The notes below the pieces were generated by a model that saw only the letters and a list, made by a program, of their open reading frames with translations, ran no database searches and had not been told where the DNA came from. The position numbers and the translations under genes are program-made. A DNA stretch of 64,000 nt, taken from Desulfolutivibrio sulfoxidireducens (GTDB taxonomy: Bacteria > Desulfobacterota > Desulfovibrionia > Desulfovibrionales > Desulfovibrionaceae). Of the stretch, positions 1 to 8,079 are shown one piece after another (the stretch's first letter is position 1; the number at the start of each line of letters is the position of its first letter). Location of the stretch: the NCBI RefSeq assembly GCF_013376475.1, contig NZ_CP045508.1:1919501-1983500 (forward strand). The letters are read 5' to 3'.

Positions 1-2173
1 CCTTGAAGGTCGGATGGTACCCGGGAATCGTGCCCGGCACGGCCGCGATCCACCCGGCGGTGGTCCATGTCCAGGGGGCCTCCAGGAGGCCTGGCAGGCA
101 TCGCAGGAAATCCGCGTCCGGCTCGCCGAGTTTCTCCATGGTCCAATCCAGGCGGCGTCGATTGTGGGTCAGAACGGCCAGCCGGCGGCGCCGGGTCTCC
201 ATGTCGAACGACCAGGCCTCGATCAGATGCGTGGCCAGGGACAGGGCGCCGGGTTCCAGGAAGCTCGGATCGGGGTCGGGACTTTCGGCCTGGGCCTGGC
301 GTGTGATCCGATCGCGTCCGGCCCGCGTTTCCGCGGCCAAAAAGAGGGGATCGTCGGAAAAAAGATCTTGGAACGCGCACCGGGTGAGGCGCGTGCCGTG
401 GGCATGGCAGCCGGTCGCCGCAAGCCCCTGGAACGAGGCGCTCTCGAAGGTGCAGTCCGTAAGGTCAAGCCCCTGAAACCGGGCATGGGAAAAGGCGGTG
501 TGGGAAAAGTTCACACATTCGAACAGGCTCCCCATGGCCTGGAAATCAAAGAGGCGCGCCCCGAAAAAGTCGCATTCGCCAAGGACGCACGCCGTCAGAC
601 GCACCTCCCTGGCCTCGACGTCGCCAAGGCACACCCCGGACAGGTCGCAGCCGGAAAAAACCAGTCCCCTGGCCACCATCCCCGAGAACCGGCAGGTCTC
701 CAAACGACAGGCCTCGAAGCGCACCCCGGCCAGCCTGGCCAGGGTGAAGTCCACCTTTTTCAGACGGCAGTCGCGAAACACGGTCCGGGCCATGACGCAC
801 CGCGACAGATCGACGTTATTCAGGGCCACCCCGGTGAAGACCACATCGCGAATCTCGATGCCGGGCCGGGCGGCGACGGATATCTGGACCCCGGCCACCT
901 GGTCCCCGGGGACCAGGGCGTCCAGGGGGCAAGGATCTTTGCCCCGCGGCGTTTCGTGGTCAGGGCTGACCAGGGATTTGAGCCGCCCGAAAAGCCCCTC
1001 GGCCTCGGGTTCCTTTGGCGGCGCGGCGCTGATTGTGCGCGGCCTTGGCGGTTCGAGCCGGGATGCCTGGCGAAGGATCCTGGCCAGGGAGGCGGACATG
1101 GCCGAGGCGGCCGGGGTGAGGGGCGTCTGGTGGCGTTTTTCCGTAAGCGGAACGGACAGGCGGTCGTCGCCGCACCGGGCCAGAAAGAAAAGGACGGACA
1201 CCAGGAACCGTGGCCGCCGGCTTTCGGGCAGGGCGCGCAGGAACGTGGGAAACAGGGCGCGAGGCAGAAAATAAGGCAGGGCATGCAGGGCTGATCGAAG
1301 ATCCGGCCGGGAGGCATGAAGCTCGACGGCCTTTTTCGCGGCGCGCTCCGGGGCCGTACGGCACAAGGTCTCCAGGGCGGCCAGGACAACGGCTGGTTCC
1401 CGGGTGGCCATAAGGCCTTCGAGGGCCTCGGCCGGGGACCGGGGTCCAGGGCCCGGCTGGCCGGCGATGGCCCGGCAGAGGTCAACGGCGGCCCGGGAGG
1501 AAAGCTCTCCGGACTTGTGAAAAAGGGGGTCGGCAAGGGCCGCGCACCGCAGCGAGGCGGCCATGCGGGCCATGAATGCGGTCTGTTCCGGATAGAGGTC
1601 CATCTTGACCAACTGGGAGAGCCAGATGCCCAGGCGACCATGCAGGCATTCGTCGCGAACGACCGGGGAGGGGAGCTCGTGGCGCAAGGAAAGGGTGTCG
1701 AACAGGACCAAAAGGTCGTCGGGGTCCTGATCGATGGCCGTATCCAGGGTGTTTTTGGCGAAGAGGGACAGTTCCGGGTGGTTTTTCCGGGGGAAGCGCA
1801 GGATGGCGTTGGCCAAAAGGTGCTTTTCCCCGGCGGGCAGCCCCCCGAGCACGGCAAGAAGGTGATCCGCGGGCAGAATGTCCTTGCCCGTAAACGACAC
1901 GGCCAGGGATTCCCCCACGCCGCCCAGGCGCAGCAGGATCTCCAGGCCGGCCTTGATGAATCCCGGGAACCGGGAGCCTTCGATCATGGCCGCCGTGAGG
2001 TGGGCCAGATCCGAGACGTAACCGGCCGTGGCCGGGCTGTCGGGGCTTTCGCGTTCCAAAAAGGCCAGGGTCTGCCGCAACAGGGGCAGGATGGCGGTGT
2101 AGTCCGGCCCGGCCGCGGAAAAAAGGCTCCGGCGCAGGGTGGAGAGCAGCATTTCGACGGGCGACGTGGGCAT
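1..2173 (-). CDS. Pentapeptide-repeat protein, probably leading into a class I adenylate cyclase (partial, runs off left edge)
   Basis: The frame opens at ATG 2173 and stays open to base 1, so at least 724 residues are present and the C-terminus is missing. Residues 1-400 are Leu/Ala-rich and helical, possibly HEAT-like. Residues about 437-603 show a pentapeptide repeat pattern in which every fifth residue is Leu, Phe or Cys (for example LRKVDF-like and CDLSGV-like units). Residues about 650-724 contain RRRLAVLTHNRRRLDW, then LPGLLEA and PGTIPGYHP. These resemble the start of enterobacterial CyaA (RLDAINQLRVDR, LLPTLLHY, PGYLDG), so I infer that a class I adenylate cyclase domain follows. The repeat is clear; the cyclase call rests on about 70 residues. 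No neighbour shares the strand closely; the next gene upstream begins at 3596. Confidence 0.75.
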   Translation of the reverse strand, partial: MPTSPVEMLLSTLRRSLFSAAGPDYTAILPLLRQTLAFLERESPDSPATAGYVSDLAHLTAAMIEGSRFPGFIKAGLEILLRLGGVGESLAVSFTGKDILPADHLLAVLGGLPAGEKHLLANAILRFPRKNHPELSLFAKNTLDTAIDQDPDDLLVLFDTLSLRHELPSPVVRDECLHGRLGIWLSQLVKMDLYPEQTAFMARMAASLRCAALADPLFHKSGELSSRAAVDLCRAIAGQPGPGPRSPAEALEGLMATREPAVVLAALETLCRTAPERAAKKAVELHASRPDLRSALHALPYFLPRALFPTFLRALPESRRPRFLVSVLFFLARCGDDRLSVPLTEKRHQTPLTPAASAMSASLARILRQASRLEPPRPRTISAAPPKEPEAEGLFGRLKSLVSPDHETPRGKDPCPLDALVPGDQVAGVQISVAARPGIEIRDVVFTGVALNNVDLSRCVMARTVFRDCRLKKVDFTLARLAGVRFEACRLETCRFSGMVARGLVFSGCDLSGVCLGDVEAREVRLTACVLGECDFFGARLFDFQAMGSLFECVNFSHTAFSHARFQGLDLTDCTFESASFQGLAATGCHAHGTRLTRCAFQDLFSDDPLFLAAETRAGRDRITRQAQAESPDPDPSFLEPGALSLATHLIEAWSFDMETRRRRLAVLTHNRRRLDWTMEKLGEPDADFLRCLPGLLEAPWTWTTAGWIAAVPGTIPGYHPTFK

Positions 2174-2306
2174 GGGGCGCCTTGGGGTCCAGGATGTGCG
2201 GCCAGTGTGGCGTTCGAGAGATACCAAGAGTGTCGAATGAAACACAACCCCTTACAATGATATATTTTTATTGGTTGAATACATGGCAAGTCGTGTTGAA
2301 CGCGGA

Positions 2307-3596
2307 CTAGGGCGGCGGCATGGTGTCGACGTAGTAATTGGCCCGGCGCACCGGATTGAGGTAGGCGAGCACCTCCCGGGGCAGGTCCTCGGGCCGCAGG
2401 CACCGCGCGATGGTCAGGTCTTCCTCGATGGTCAGATCGATGATCAGGGCCTCCTTTCTGGGGATGTCCGGATGATGCGTCAGAACGCTCGGCCTGAAGG
2501 ACGCCCGGGGATTGGAGGAAATCACCATGCCGGGCAGCCCGTTGGACAATTCCACGATGCTGCCGGGCGGATAGACCCCGATGGAGCGGATGAATGTGGC
2601 CAGAAGCATCTGGTCGAGCTTGCCCTTGCGGCCGTACATGGCCTTGAGGGCCTCGTGGGGGGTGGCATAGCCCGCGTCGTCTTTTTTGTTGCAGTACCTG
2701 TCGTAGGAGTTGGCCACGGCCACGATGCGGGCCAGGGTGGGGATCTCCGAGGCGGACAGTCCGGAAGGGAATCCCTGTCCGTCGAGGGTTTCATGGTGCT
2801 TGAGGACCACATCCAGGGCGGCCGGGGGAAAATCCGGAAAGGCCGCGACGATTTTGGCGCCGAGGACGGGATGTTCCCGGTAGTATTCCCGGACCACCTT
2901 GTTCAAGGTGGTGAGGTTCCCCTTGGAAAACCGCTGGATGGGCACGCGTCCCTTGCCCACGTCATGGAAAAGCGCCCCCATGCCCAGATCGCGCATCTCG
3001 TCCTTGCCAAGGCCCAGTTCCCTGGCCAGCATCAAGGACAGGACCGTGACGTTGAGGGCATGGTAGTTCCGGGTTTCCTCTCGGGGCTTGTTGGTCATCA
3101 GGCTGACCACCACGTCCATGTCGGACAAGAAGGTGTCGACCAGGGTCGCGACCATGCCCCGCGCGGCCCAAAGGACCTCCTCGGAGGGTTTGGCGGCCTT
3201 TTTCAGAACCCCGACGACCTGTGAAACGGTCTCTTCGTAGCGTTTTTCGCAGGCGACAAACCGTTCGCGGCGTTCCTTGTTGCGGGCTATGGTTTCGCGC
3301 TTGAGCCCGAGAAGTTCCAAGGAAACCGGTGTCTTGAATTGTTTTTTGGCGGGCGCCGGGACGGCCGGGTCTTTTTGTTGGTTGAGTTCCTCCAGGGGAA
3401 TGGGAAGACGATCGGATTTGTCCGAGATGCAAATGACGTAGCGTATGCCCAGGCGACGTATTTCGGCTATCTGCTCTTGTGATGTGATCTTGAACGCCTT
3501 GCGCGGCAGGGATGAAGTCTCGGCAACGGACTCCAGGCGCACAAAAAGGCCAGGGCACACTTGCTCAACCAAGATGGGATATTCATTGACATGCAT
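2307..3596 (-). CDS. HD-GYP domain cyclic-di-GMP phosphodiesterase
   Basis: A 429-residue protein. Residues 1-130 match the DUF3391-like N-terminal region that often precedes HD-GYP domains (PILVEQVCPGLFVRLE at the start). The HD-GYP domain follows at about 175-345. Visible metal-site motifs are HALNVTVLSL, then GALFHDVGKG (the HD pair), and KHHETLDGQGFPSGL, in which the diagnostic GYP is GFP. The family hydrolyses cyclic-di-GMP to pGpG or GMP in the cytoplasm; the Y-to-F change is common and need not abolish activity. It is divergent from the TPR gene at 3855, and the shared 258-bp spacer must hold both promoters. The domain call is firm; enzyme activity is inferred. Confidence 0.9.
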   Translation of the reverse strand: MHVNEYPILVEQVCPGLFVRLESVAETSSLPRKAFKITSQEQIAEIRRLGIRYVICISDKSDRLPIPLEELNQQKDPAVPAPAKKQFKTPVSLELLGLKRETIARNKERRERFVACEKRYEETVSQVVGVLKKAAKPSEEVLWAARGMVATLVDTFLSDMDVVVSLMTNKPREETRNYHALNVTVLSLMLARELGLGKDEMRDLGMGALFHDVGKGRVPIQRFSKGNLTTLNKVVREYYREHPVLGAKIVAAFPDFPPAALDVVLKHHETLDGQGFPSGLSASEIPTLARIVAVANSYDRYCNKKDDAGYATPHEALKAMYGRKGKLDQMLLATFIRSIGVYPPGSIVELSNGLPGMVISSNPRASFRPSVLTHHPDIPRKEALIIDLTIEEDLTIARCLRPEDLPREVLAYLNPVRRANYYVDTMPPP

Positions 3597-3854
3597 TGGG
3601 CAGGCGCTCTTGGGACCTGGCGATTATTGACATTTCATGGGGTTCGCGTATGTTTTGCGAGGTAATGCCCCCAGTGGTTCCGAGTTTCGAACCGGTGGGC
3701 AGGTTTGTTTTTTTCGCGGTGCATGCGCTTTCGTCATGTTCATACTCCCGCGGCTTTTTTCGTGTCAACTCGAGGCGAACGCGTCAAGGTCGCGGCCGGT
3801 TTTTCCGGGCATGTCCCGGCTCGAAATTCAGAACAATTCGGGTTAAAGGTCGTC

Positions 3855-4670
3855 ATGGCCGCCACCGCAGACGATATCCGCGTCAGACGCATGCGAGGGG
3901 TTTTTTCCACGGAATCCTCGCATTATCTCGGATTCGGAGGAACCAGGCGCAAGGTTCGCCAGCAGATTTTCGTCATGGCCGAGGAGTTGGAGACCGGCGA
4001 TTTCAGGATCCAACGCCTCAACCGCAACTTCCTTCCCTCCGGACCCATCCGGCACATCGACCGCGAGGAATTGCTGAAAAAGTACGTTCCGGAACCCTCC
4101 ATCTATATGAACAAGGTCATTCCCATCATGCGCCGCATGGAGGAGACTGTGGAGCGGGGCGACCGGCACCGGGAACGTTGTGAGCTTTTTTCAGCGGAAT
4201 TCGAATACCAGACGGCCCTGGGCCTGGACGAGAACCATGTACGGGCCACGTTCGGCCTGGGGCTGACGTATCTGGAACGCCACGAGGTGGAAAGCGCCGA
4301 GCTTGTGTTTCGCAAGCTGATTCGCCTTGAGGCGGCCTTTCATGTCGAGCACAAGCATCTTTTCAACGAATTCGGCATACAGATGCGCAAGCTCGGCATG
4401 TATCCCCAGGCCATGAAATATTATGCCCGGGCTTACCACTTAAGCAAGGACGATGAACATCTCATCTACAATATGGCCAGAACGCTCTACGAAAAGGGAA
4501 GTTCGGTCATCTCGCGCCGTTTTCTGGAAAAGGCGCTTCGGATGAAGCCGGACTTCGAGGAATGCAGGCAGTTTCTGGACTATCTTGACGCCCAGGAGGC
4601 GAAAACGGTCGGGGCGGTCATCCCCCCCCCGGCCTCCGACGCCGGCCCGCCGCCCCCCCCGGAACCCTGA
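3855..4670 (+). CDS. Tetratricopeptide-repeat protein
   Basis: A 271-residue cytoplasmic protein. I chose ATG 3855 because the upstream in-frame extension is low-complexity and lacks a family-like sequence; AAAGG lies just upstream. The N-terminal 90 residues are basic (RVRRMRGVFSTES, RRKVRQQIF) and match nothing I recognise. Residues about 110-240 form helical TPR units with the usual spacing of small and aromatic residues (FGLGLTYLERHEVESAELVF, YPQAMKYYARAYHL, ISRRFLEKALRMKPDF). The C-terminus is a Pro/Ala tail. TPRs bind protein partners; the partner is unknown. It is divergent from the HD-GYP gene, so a shared signalling role is possible but unproven. Confidence 0.85.
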   Translation: MAATADDIRVRRMRGVFSTESSHYLGFGGTRRKVRQQIFVMAEELETGDFRIQRLNRNFLPSGPIRHIDREELLKKYVPEPSIYMNKVIPIMRRMEETVERGDRHRERCELFSAEFEYQTALGLDENHVRATFGLGLTYLERHEVESAELVFRKLIRLEAAFHVEHKHLFNEFGIQMRKLGMYPQAMKYYARAYHLSKDDEHLIYNMARTLYEKGSSVISRRFLEKALRMKPDFEECRQFLDYLDAQEAKTVGAVIPPPASDAGPPPPPEP

Positions 4671-4847
4671 GCGCGGCGGCCTCCGGGCCGTCTCGCGCCG
4701 TCCCCCCCTCGCCTGTGATCAGCACCGGATGAGCCGTCGCCGGGCGGCGAGCCGGCTCCCCCTGTCCAAAAACGACCGGGCCGCCGGTGAATCGCCAGGC
4801 TGGCGCGAAGGCCCCGAGCCGGGCGAATGCGGCGTTCCCGCCGACAA

Positions 4848-5675
4848 TCAGGGCGTTGGGCCGCGTTCGTCGAAAAAGCCGATCATGCGTCGGATGGTGG
4901 GCGGATGGTAGAGCAGGGCGATATGGCTCAAGGGCGGCGTGCGCACCTCGCTCCAGGACTGTCCGGCCATGGAGCAGGAGGCGTTGGGAAAGACCATGTC
5001 ATCGGCGGGGCTGACCACATTGAGCTTTCGCACGTCATGGGGATCCGGAAGCGCCGCCAGGGCCGGGAAAAGGGGCGAATCGGGGAGAAGCGATTTGCCT
5101 GCCGTCCCCAAAAGGGCCAGGGCCGCCATCTTGCTGCCGTGATGCGGCGCGCCCAGGGTCACGGCGGCCGTGGTGGCCCCGGCGATGCGCGCGTCGGCCA
5201 GGAGGCGGCGGACCAGGAGCCCGCCCATGCTGTGTCCGGCAAGGACGATGCGCGGCGTCGTGTCCAGAAGGGCATGGATCTGTCGCGTCAAATCCGTGGC
5301 GATGTCCTCGAAGGTTTTTTTGCCGAAGGTGTTGTAGGCCGGGGCGTGGACCCTGGTGTACCCCGACCGGATCAGGGCCGGTTTGAAAAGGATCCAGGCG
5401 CTGGGATTATGGTAGAGGCCGTGGATGAGGACGACGGCCGGTTTCGTCGCGGGACCGGTTTGCCGGGAGCGCCACAGGGTGCTCACAAAGCCCGTCGGAT
5501 AGGCCAGGCAGGCCAGAAAAAGAGCGGCCACCCCGCTGACGAACGCCCGCGCCAGGTCGAGGAGGGGACGTTTTAGAAGAGGGGGATGGGTGTTTCCGGC
5601 CTCGTAGGCGTAGATGGTGTGGCTTAAGACGGAAACACCCCCGGCGAACACCGCGATGGCGAGAAGAAGACCCAT
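4848..5675 (-). CDS. Membrane-anchored alpha/beta hydrolase (lipase/PGAP1-like)
   Basis: A 275-residue protein. Two hydrophobic segments near the N-terminus (about 1-20 and 43-65) suggest membrane anchoring with the catalytic domain outside the cytoplasm. The hydrolase core begins with VVLIHGLYHNPSAW (oxyanion-hole HG) near residue 80. The nucleophile elbow is GHSMGG near 145, and TLGAPHHGSKMA near 170 is typical of triacylglycerol-lipase and PGAP1-like families. A likely acid lies in VSPADDMVFP and the catalytic His in LSHIALLYHP. The substrate is probably a lipid or ester and is not known. The gene is convergent with the TPR gene and stands alone. Confidence 0.85.
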   Translation of the reverse strand: MGLLLAIAVFAGGVSVLSHTIYAYEAGNTHPPLLKRPLLDLARAFVSGVAALFLACLAYPTGFVSTLWRSRQTGPATKPAVVLIHGLYHNPSAWILFKPALIRSGYTRVHAPAYNTFGKKTFEDIATDLTRQIHALLDTTPRIVLAGHSMGGLLVRRLLADARIAGATTAAVTLGAPHHGSKMAALALLGTAGKSLLPDSPLFPALAALPDPHDVRKLNVVSPADDMVFPNASCSMAGQSWSEVRTPPLSHIALLYHPPTIRRMIGFFDERGPTP

Positions 5676-6004
5676 GGCTGAAGGCCTCTCTTTCCGGTTG
5701 TGGGAGCGCTTCGCGCCTCTCCCGTGTTCGCGCTTGCGCGACTCCCGGTCGATGGCCTCCCCTTTCGAGTGTGGGGAGCCGCCGGACCGGGATCACGGTA
5801 GCCGGAAAACGCGCGGCGGCGCAAGACGTCCCGTAGCGGATGTCCCGCGGTGGTTCGTTTCAAGGGCGTGCGACGTCCGGGGGGGAATGCGCGCCATGGG
5901 AGTTCGTGCATCCCAGAGGCCGCCGGCAAAAGGTGTTTTACGTGCCTGGGCTCGGGACCGCTGGGGACGGGAAAAGCGGGCGGTGAAAATGTGGGGAAAA
6001 AATC
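5676..6004. other. Intergenic region with no gene seen
   Basis: About 330 bases between the lipase-like gene (minus strand, start 5675) and the tRNA-His promoter. Frames open across it have atypical composition and no recognisable domain. The lipase promoter must lie at its left end. Nothing else is visible. Confidence 0.5.
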
Positions 6005-6033
6005 TTGACCTCATCTTCCGATGCAGGTATCTA
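6005..6033 (+). promoter_or_regulatory. Sigma-70 promoter of tRNA-His
   Basis: TTGACC (6005-6010), a 17-base spacer, and TATCTA (6028-6033). The tRNA begins 15 bases after the -10 element, as expected for a tRNA gene. Confidence 0.75.
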
Positions 6034-6047
6034 AAAAAATTCACGCG

Positions 6048-6123
6048 GTGACTGTAGCTCAGTTGGTAGAGTCCCAGGTTGTGGCCCTGGTTGCCGTGGG
6101 TTCGAGTCCCATCAGTCACCCCA
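6048..6123 (+). tRNA. tRNA-His (anticodon GTG)
   Basis: A complete 76-base tRNA including an encoded CCA at 6121-6123. The acceptor arms GTGACTG and CAGTCAC pair. The anticodon stem-loop is CCAGG-TTGTGGC-CCTGG, giving anticodon GTG for His. The T-loop TTCGAGT is present. An extra G at 6047 opposes C73 at 6120, the G-1:C73 pair that identifies histidine tRNAs. It has its own promoter and terminator. Confidence 0.98.
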
Positions 6124-6137
6124 TACTTTTCCCTTGA

Positions 6138-6166
6138 AAAAGGCCTGGTTCTTCGCCAGGCCTTTT
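6138..6166 (+). terminator. Rho-independent terminator after tRNA-His
   Basis: A perfect 11-bp stem, AAAAGGCCTGG pairing with CCAGGCCTTTT around a 7-base loop, followed by GTTTTTT. It starts 15 bases after the tRNA 3' end. Confidence 0.92.
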
Positions 6167-6403
6167 GTTTTTTCCCTCCCGGCCTTTCTCCCTCCCGGCC
6201 TTTCGGGGGGAGTCCCGCCATGTCGGCACACCATCTGACAGCGGCCACCAGCCATCCCCTCTTTTCCCGCCGCGCCGGGTTCGGCCGGTTTCTCCATCCT
6301 TGAGGATCAGTGGCCCATGGCGTGCCAGGTCCGGGACCTGCGCGGCTACGCGTCAAGTTCGGATCCGACGCGTCCGGCCCCCTCAGGCCGCGCCGGCCCA
6401 GTC

Positions 6404-6551
6404 ATGCAAAATATGCACACTCGACATTGATAATGTGGGCATGCAAAACACGCACGCTCCCCATTGATAATGTGGGTATGCAAAACACGCACATTGGCAA
6501 TCGATACTGTGAGCATGCAAAACATGCACTCCGGCAATCGATAATGTGAAC
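6404..6551 (+). repeat. Four tandem 37-bp repeats upstream of the transporter gene
   Basis: ATGCAAAAYAYGCAC begins at 6404, 6441, 6478 and 6515, an exact 37-base period. Between copies lies a conserved CATTGATAATGTGGG-like block (CAATCGATAATGTG in the last). GTG.GCATG before and CAYGC(.)AC after the AAAA centre form an imperfect inverted repeat in each unit, as expected of a dimeric regulator's binding site. The array ends about 75 bases before the transporter start. The most likely role is a multi-site operator, perhaps for the LysR regulator at 10169. There are no variable spacers, so this is not a CRISPR array. Confidence 0.85.
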
Positions 6552-6624
6552 TGGACAACATTGAAAATATTCATGATGTAGACGCAACGGTTTCATGTAC
6601 AACACAAACTGGAGGCCAAACAGG

Positions 6625-8007
6625 ATGACCAAGAACATCAGCTTGATTGGATTCATTGGCGGAATTTTAATCGCTGTATTGGTGGGAACCCTCCCACTGA
6701 CTGGCATCCCTCCGGAAGGTCAAAAATGTTTGGCTATCAGCTTGATGGCCGTCGTGTGGTGGGCAACGAAAGTCGTCCATCCGGGTTATACGTCCATGAC
6801 TCTGCTTGTCGGATACGTCCTGCTCGGTGTTGCCCCGGCGAATGTGGTGTTCAGGCTTTGGACCACGCCGATCATCTACATGATCATCGGCGCCTATCTC
6901 ATCGCGGCCGCGGTCCATGAATCCGGCCTGGGCAAGCGGATCGCCTATCTGTACATCATCAAGTACGTCAATTCCTACCGCAGCATCATCATCGGGATGT
7001 ACGTGCTCGGCTTCCTGCTGAGCTTTCTGATTCCGCATCCCTGGCCCAGAAGCTTCCTGATCATGTCCGTGGTGGCCATCATCGTCAAAAGCGCCAAGAT
7101 CCCGGTCAAGGACGCCGTGAACATCGGCCTGGCCGTGTTCGCCGGATCGGTGCCCACCTCCATGATCCTTTTGACCGGCGACGCCACGGTCAACCCCGTG
7201 GCCATCGAGATGTCCGGGCAGACTGTAAGCTGGCTGGGCTGGCTGTGGTACATGGGCGTGCCCGGCGTCGTGGCCACCCTGCTCACCCTGGCCCTGCAGC
7301 TTGTCATGTACAAGCCCACGGCCGAAGTGAACATCAATAAGGAGGAAATCCGGGGACTCCTGAAAGATCTCGGCCCGGTTAGCGGCATGGAGCTCCGCTG
7401 CATGATCTGGATCGGGCTGGCCATCCTGTTGTGGGCCACGGACGGCATTCATAAAATCCACTGCGGCTGGGTGGCCATCGTGATGGCCATGGGCCTGGCC
7501 CTGCCCAAGGTGGGCGGCGTGCTCAAGCCGTCCTCGTGGAAGGATGTGCCCATCGAGACGGCCTTCTTCCTGACCGCGGCCCTGGCCATCGGCACGGTGG
7601 GCGGCCACACCGGCATGAACAAATGGATCGCCGACGTCCTTTTGCCGACCAACGCCCCGGCCAACCCCTTCATGTTCGGCCTGTTCGTCACGGCCATCGC
7701 CGTGGTCATCCACATGTGCCTGGGCAGCGTCATGGCGGTCATGGGCATAGCCATTCCCACCCTGATCCAGTTCGGCAACTCCGCCGGAATGAATCCCCTG
7801 GTGCCGTCGCTTCTGGTCTACGGCGCCATATTCATCCATTACGTCCTGCCGTTCCACCATATGAACATCCTTGTCGGTCTTGGAGAAAAGCAGGGTGGGT
7901 ACAGCGACAAGGACGTCATACGATTCGGAATACCTTTGACGGCTATCGTATTCATCATGCCAATGGCAATCACCATTCCCTGGTGGAAGATTATCGGACT
8001 TCTCTAG
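6625..8007 (+). CDS. DASS/SLC13-like anion (carboxylate) transporter
   Basis: A 460-residue inner-membrane protein with about 11-12 hydrophobic segments. The start is ATG 6625, preceded at nine bases by GGAGG. The family (divalent anion:Na+ symporters) imports di- or tricarboxylates, sulfate or related anions. The paired hairpin regions are recognisable at AVFAGSVPTSMILLTGD (about residue 165) and HMCLGSVMAVMGIAIPT (about 365), although the canonical SNT triplets are not intact. The tandem repeats lie directly upstream and the UbiD decarboxylase starts 72 bases downstream, so it probably imports that enzyme's substrate. An aromatic acid would be an unusual cargo for this family; a dicarboxylate is the simpler guess. 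Confidence 0.85.
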   Translation: MTKNISLIGFIGGILIAVLVGTLPLTGIPPEGQKCLAISLMAVVWWATKVVHPGYTSMTLLVGYVLLGVAPANVVFRLWTTPIIYMIIGAYLIAAAVHESGLGKRIAYLYIIKYVNSYRSIIIGMYVLGFLLSFLIPHPWPRSFLIMSVVAIIVKSAKIPVKDAVNIGLAVFAGSVPTSMILLTGDATVNPVAIEMSGQTVSWLGWLWYMGVPGVVATLLTLALQLVMYKPTAEVNINKEEIRGLLKDLGPVSGMELRCMIWIGLAILLWATDGIHKIHCGWVAIVMAMGLALPKVGGVLKPSSWKDVPIETAFFLTAALAIGTVGGHTGMNKWIADVLLPTNAPANPFMFGLFVTAIAVVIHMCLGSVMAVMGIAIPTLIQFGNSAGMNPLVPSLLVYGAIFIHYVLPFHHMNILVGLGEKQGGYSDKDVIRFGIPLTAIVFIMPMAITIPWWKIIGLL

Positions 8008-8079
8008 AAGCCGGATACCTATGCCGGGAATGATTTCAAATACAAAGCGGAACAATCAAACGTCGAGGAGGATACCCCA

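Noticed and set aside
14-1294. Long plus-strand open frame opposite the pentapeptide-repeat gene
   Set aside because: It is the antisense of a clear repeat protein; its Gly/Pro/Arg/His-rich composition is typical of shadows in GC-rich DNA.
6310-6549. Small open frame through the 37-bp repeats
   Set aside because: It exists because 37-base repeats lack stops in that frame. There is no ribosome site and the peptide is just the repeat.
6404-6551. Possible CRISPR array
   Set aside because: The repeated unit fills the whole 37-base period. There are no unique spacers and no cas genes nearby.
6667-8055. 462-codon minus-strand frame over the DASS transporter
   Set aside because: The plus-strand gene has a ribosome site, hydrophobic helices and family motifs. 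The antisense product is His/Asp/Gly-rich and domain-free.
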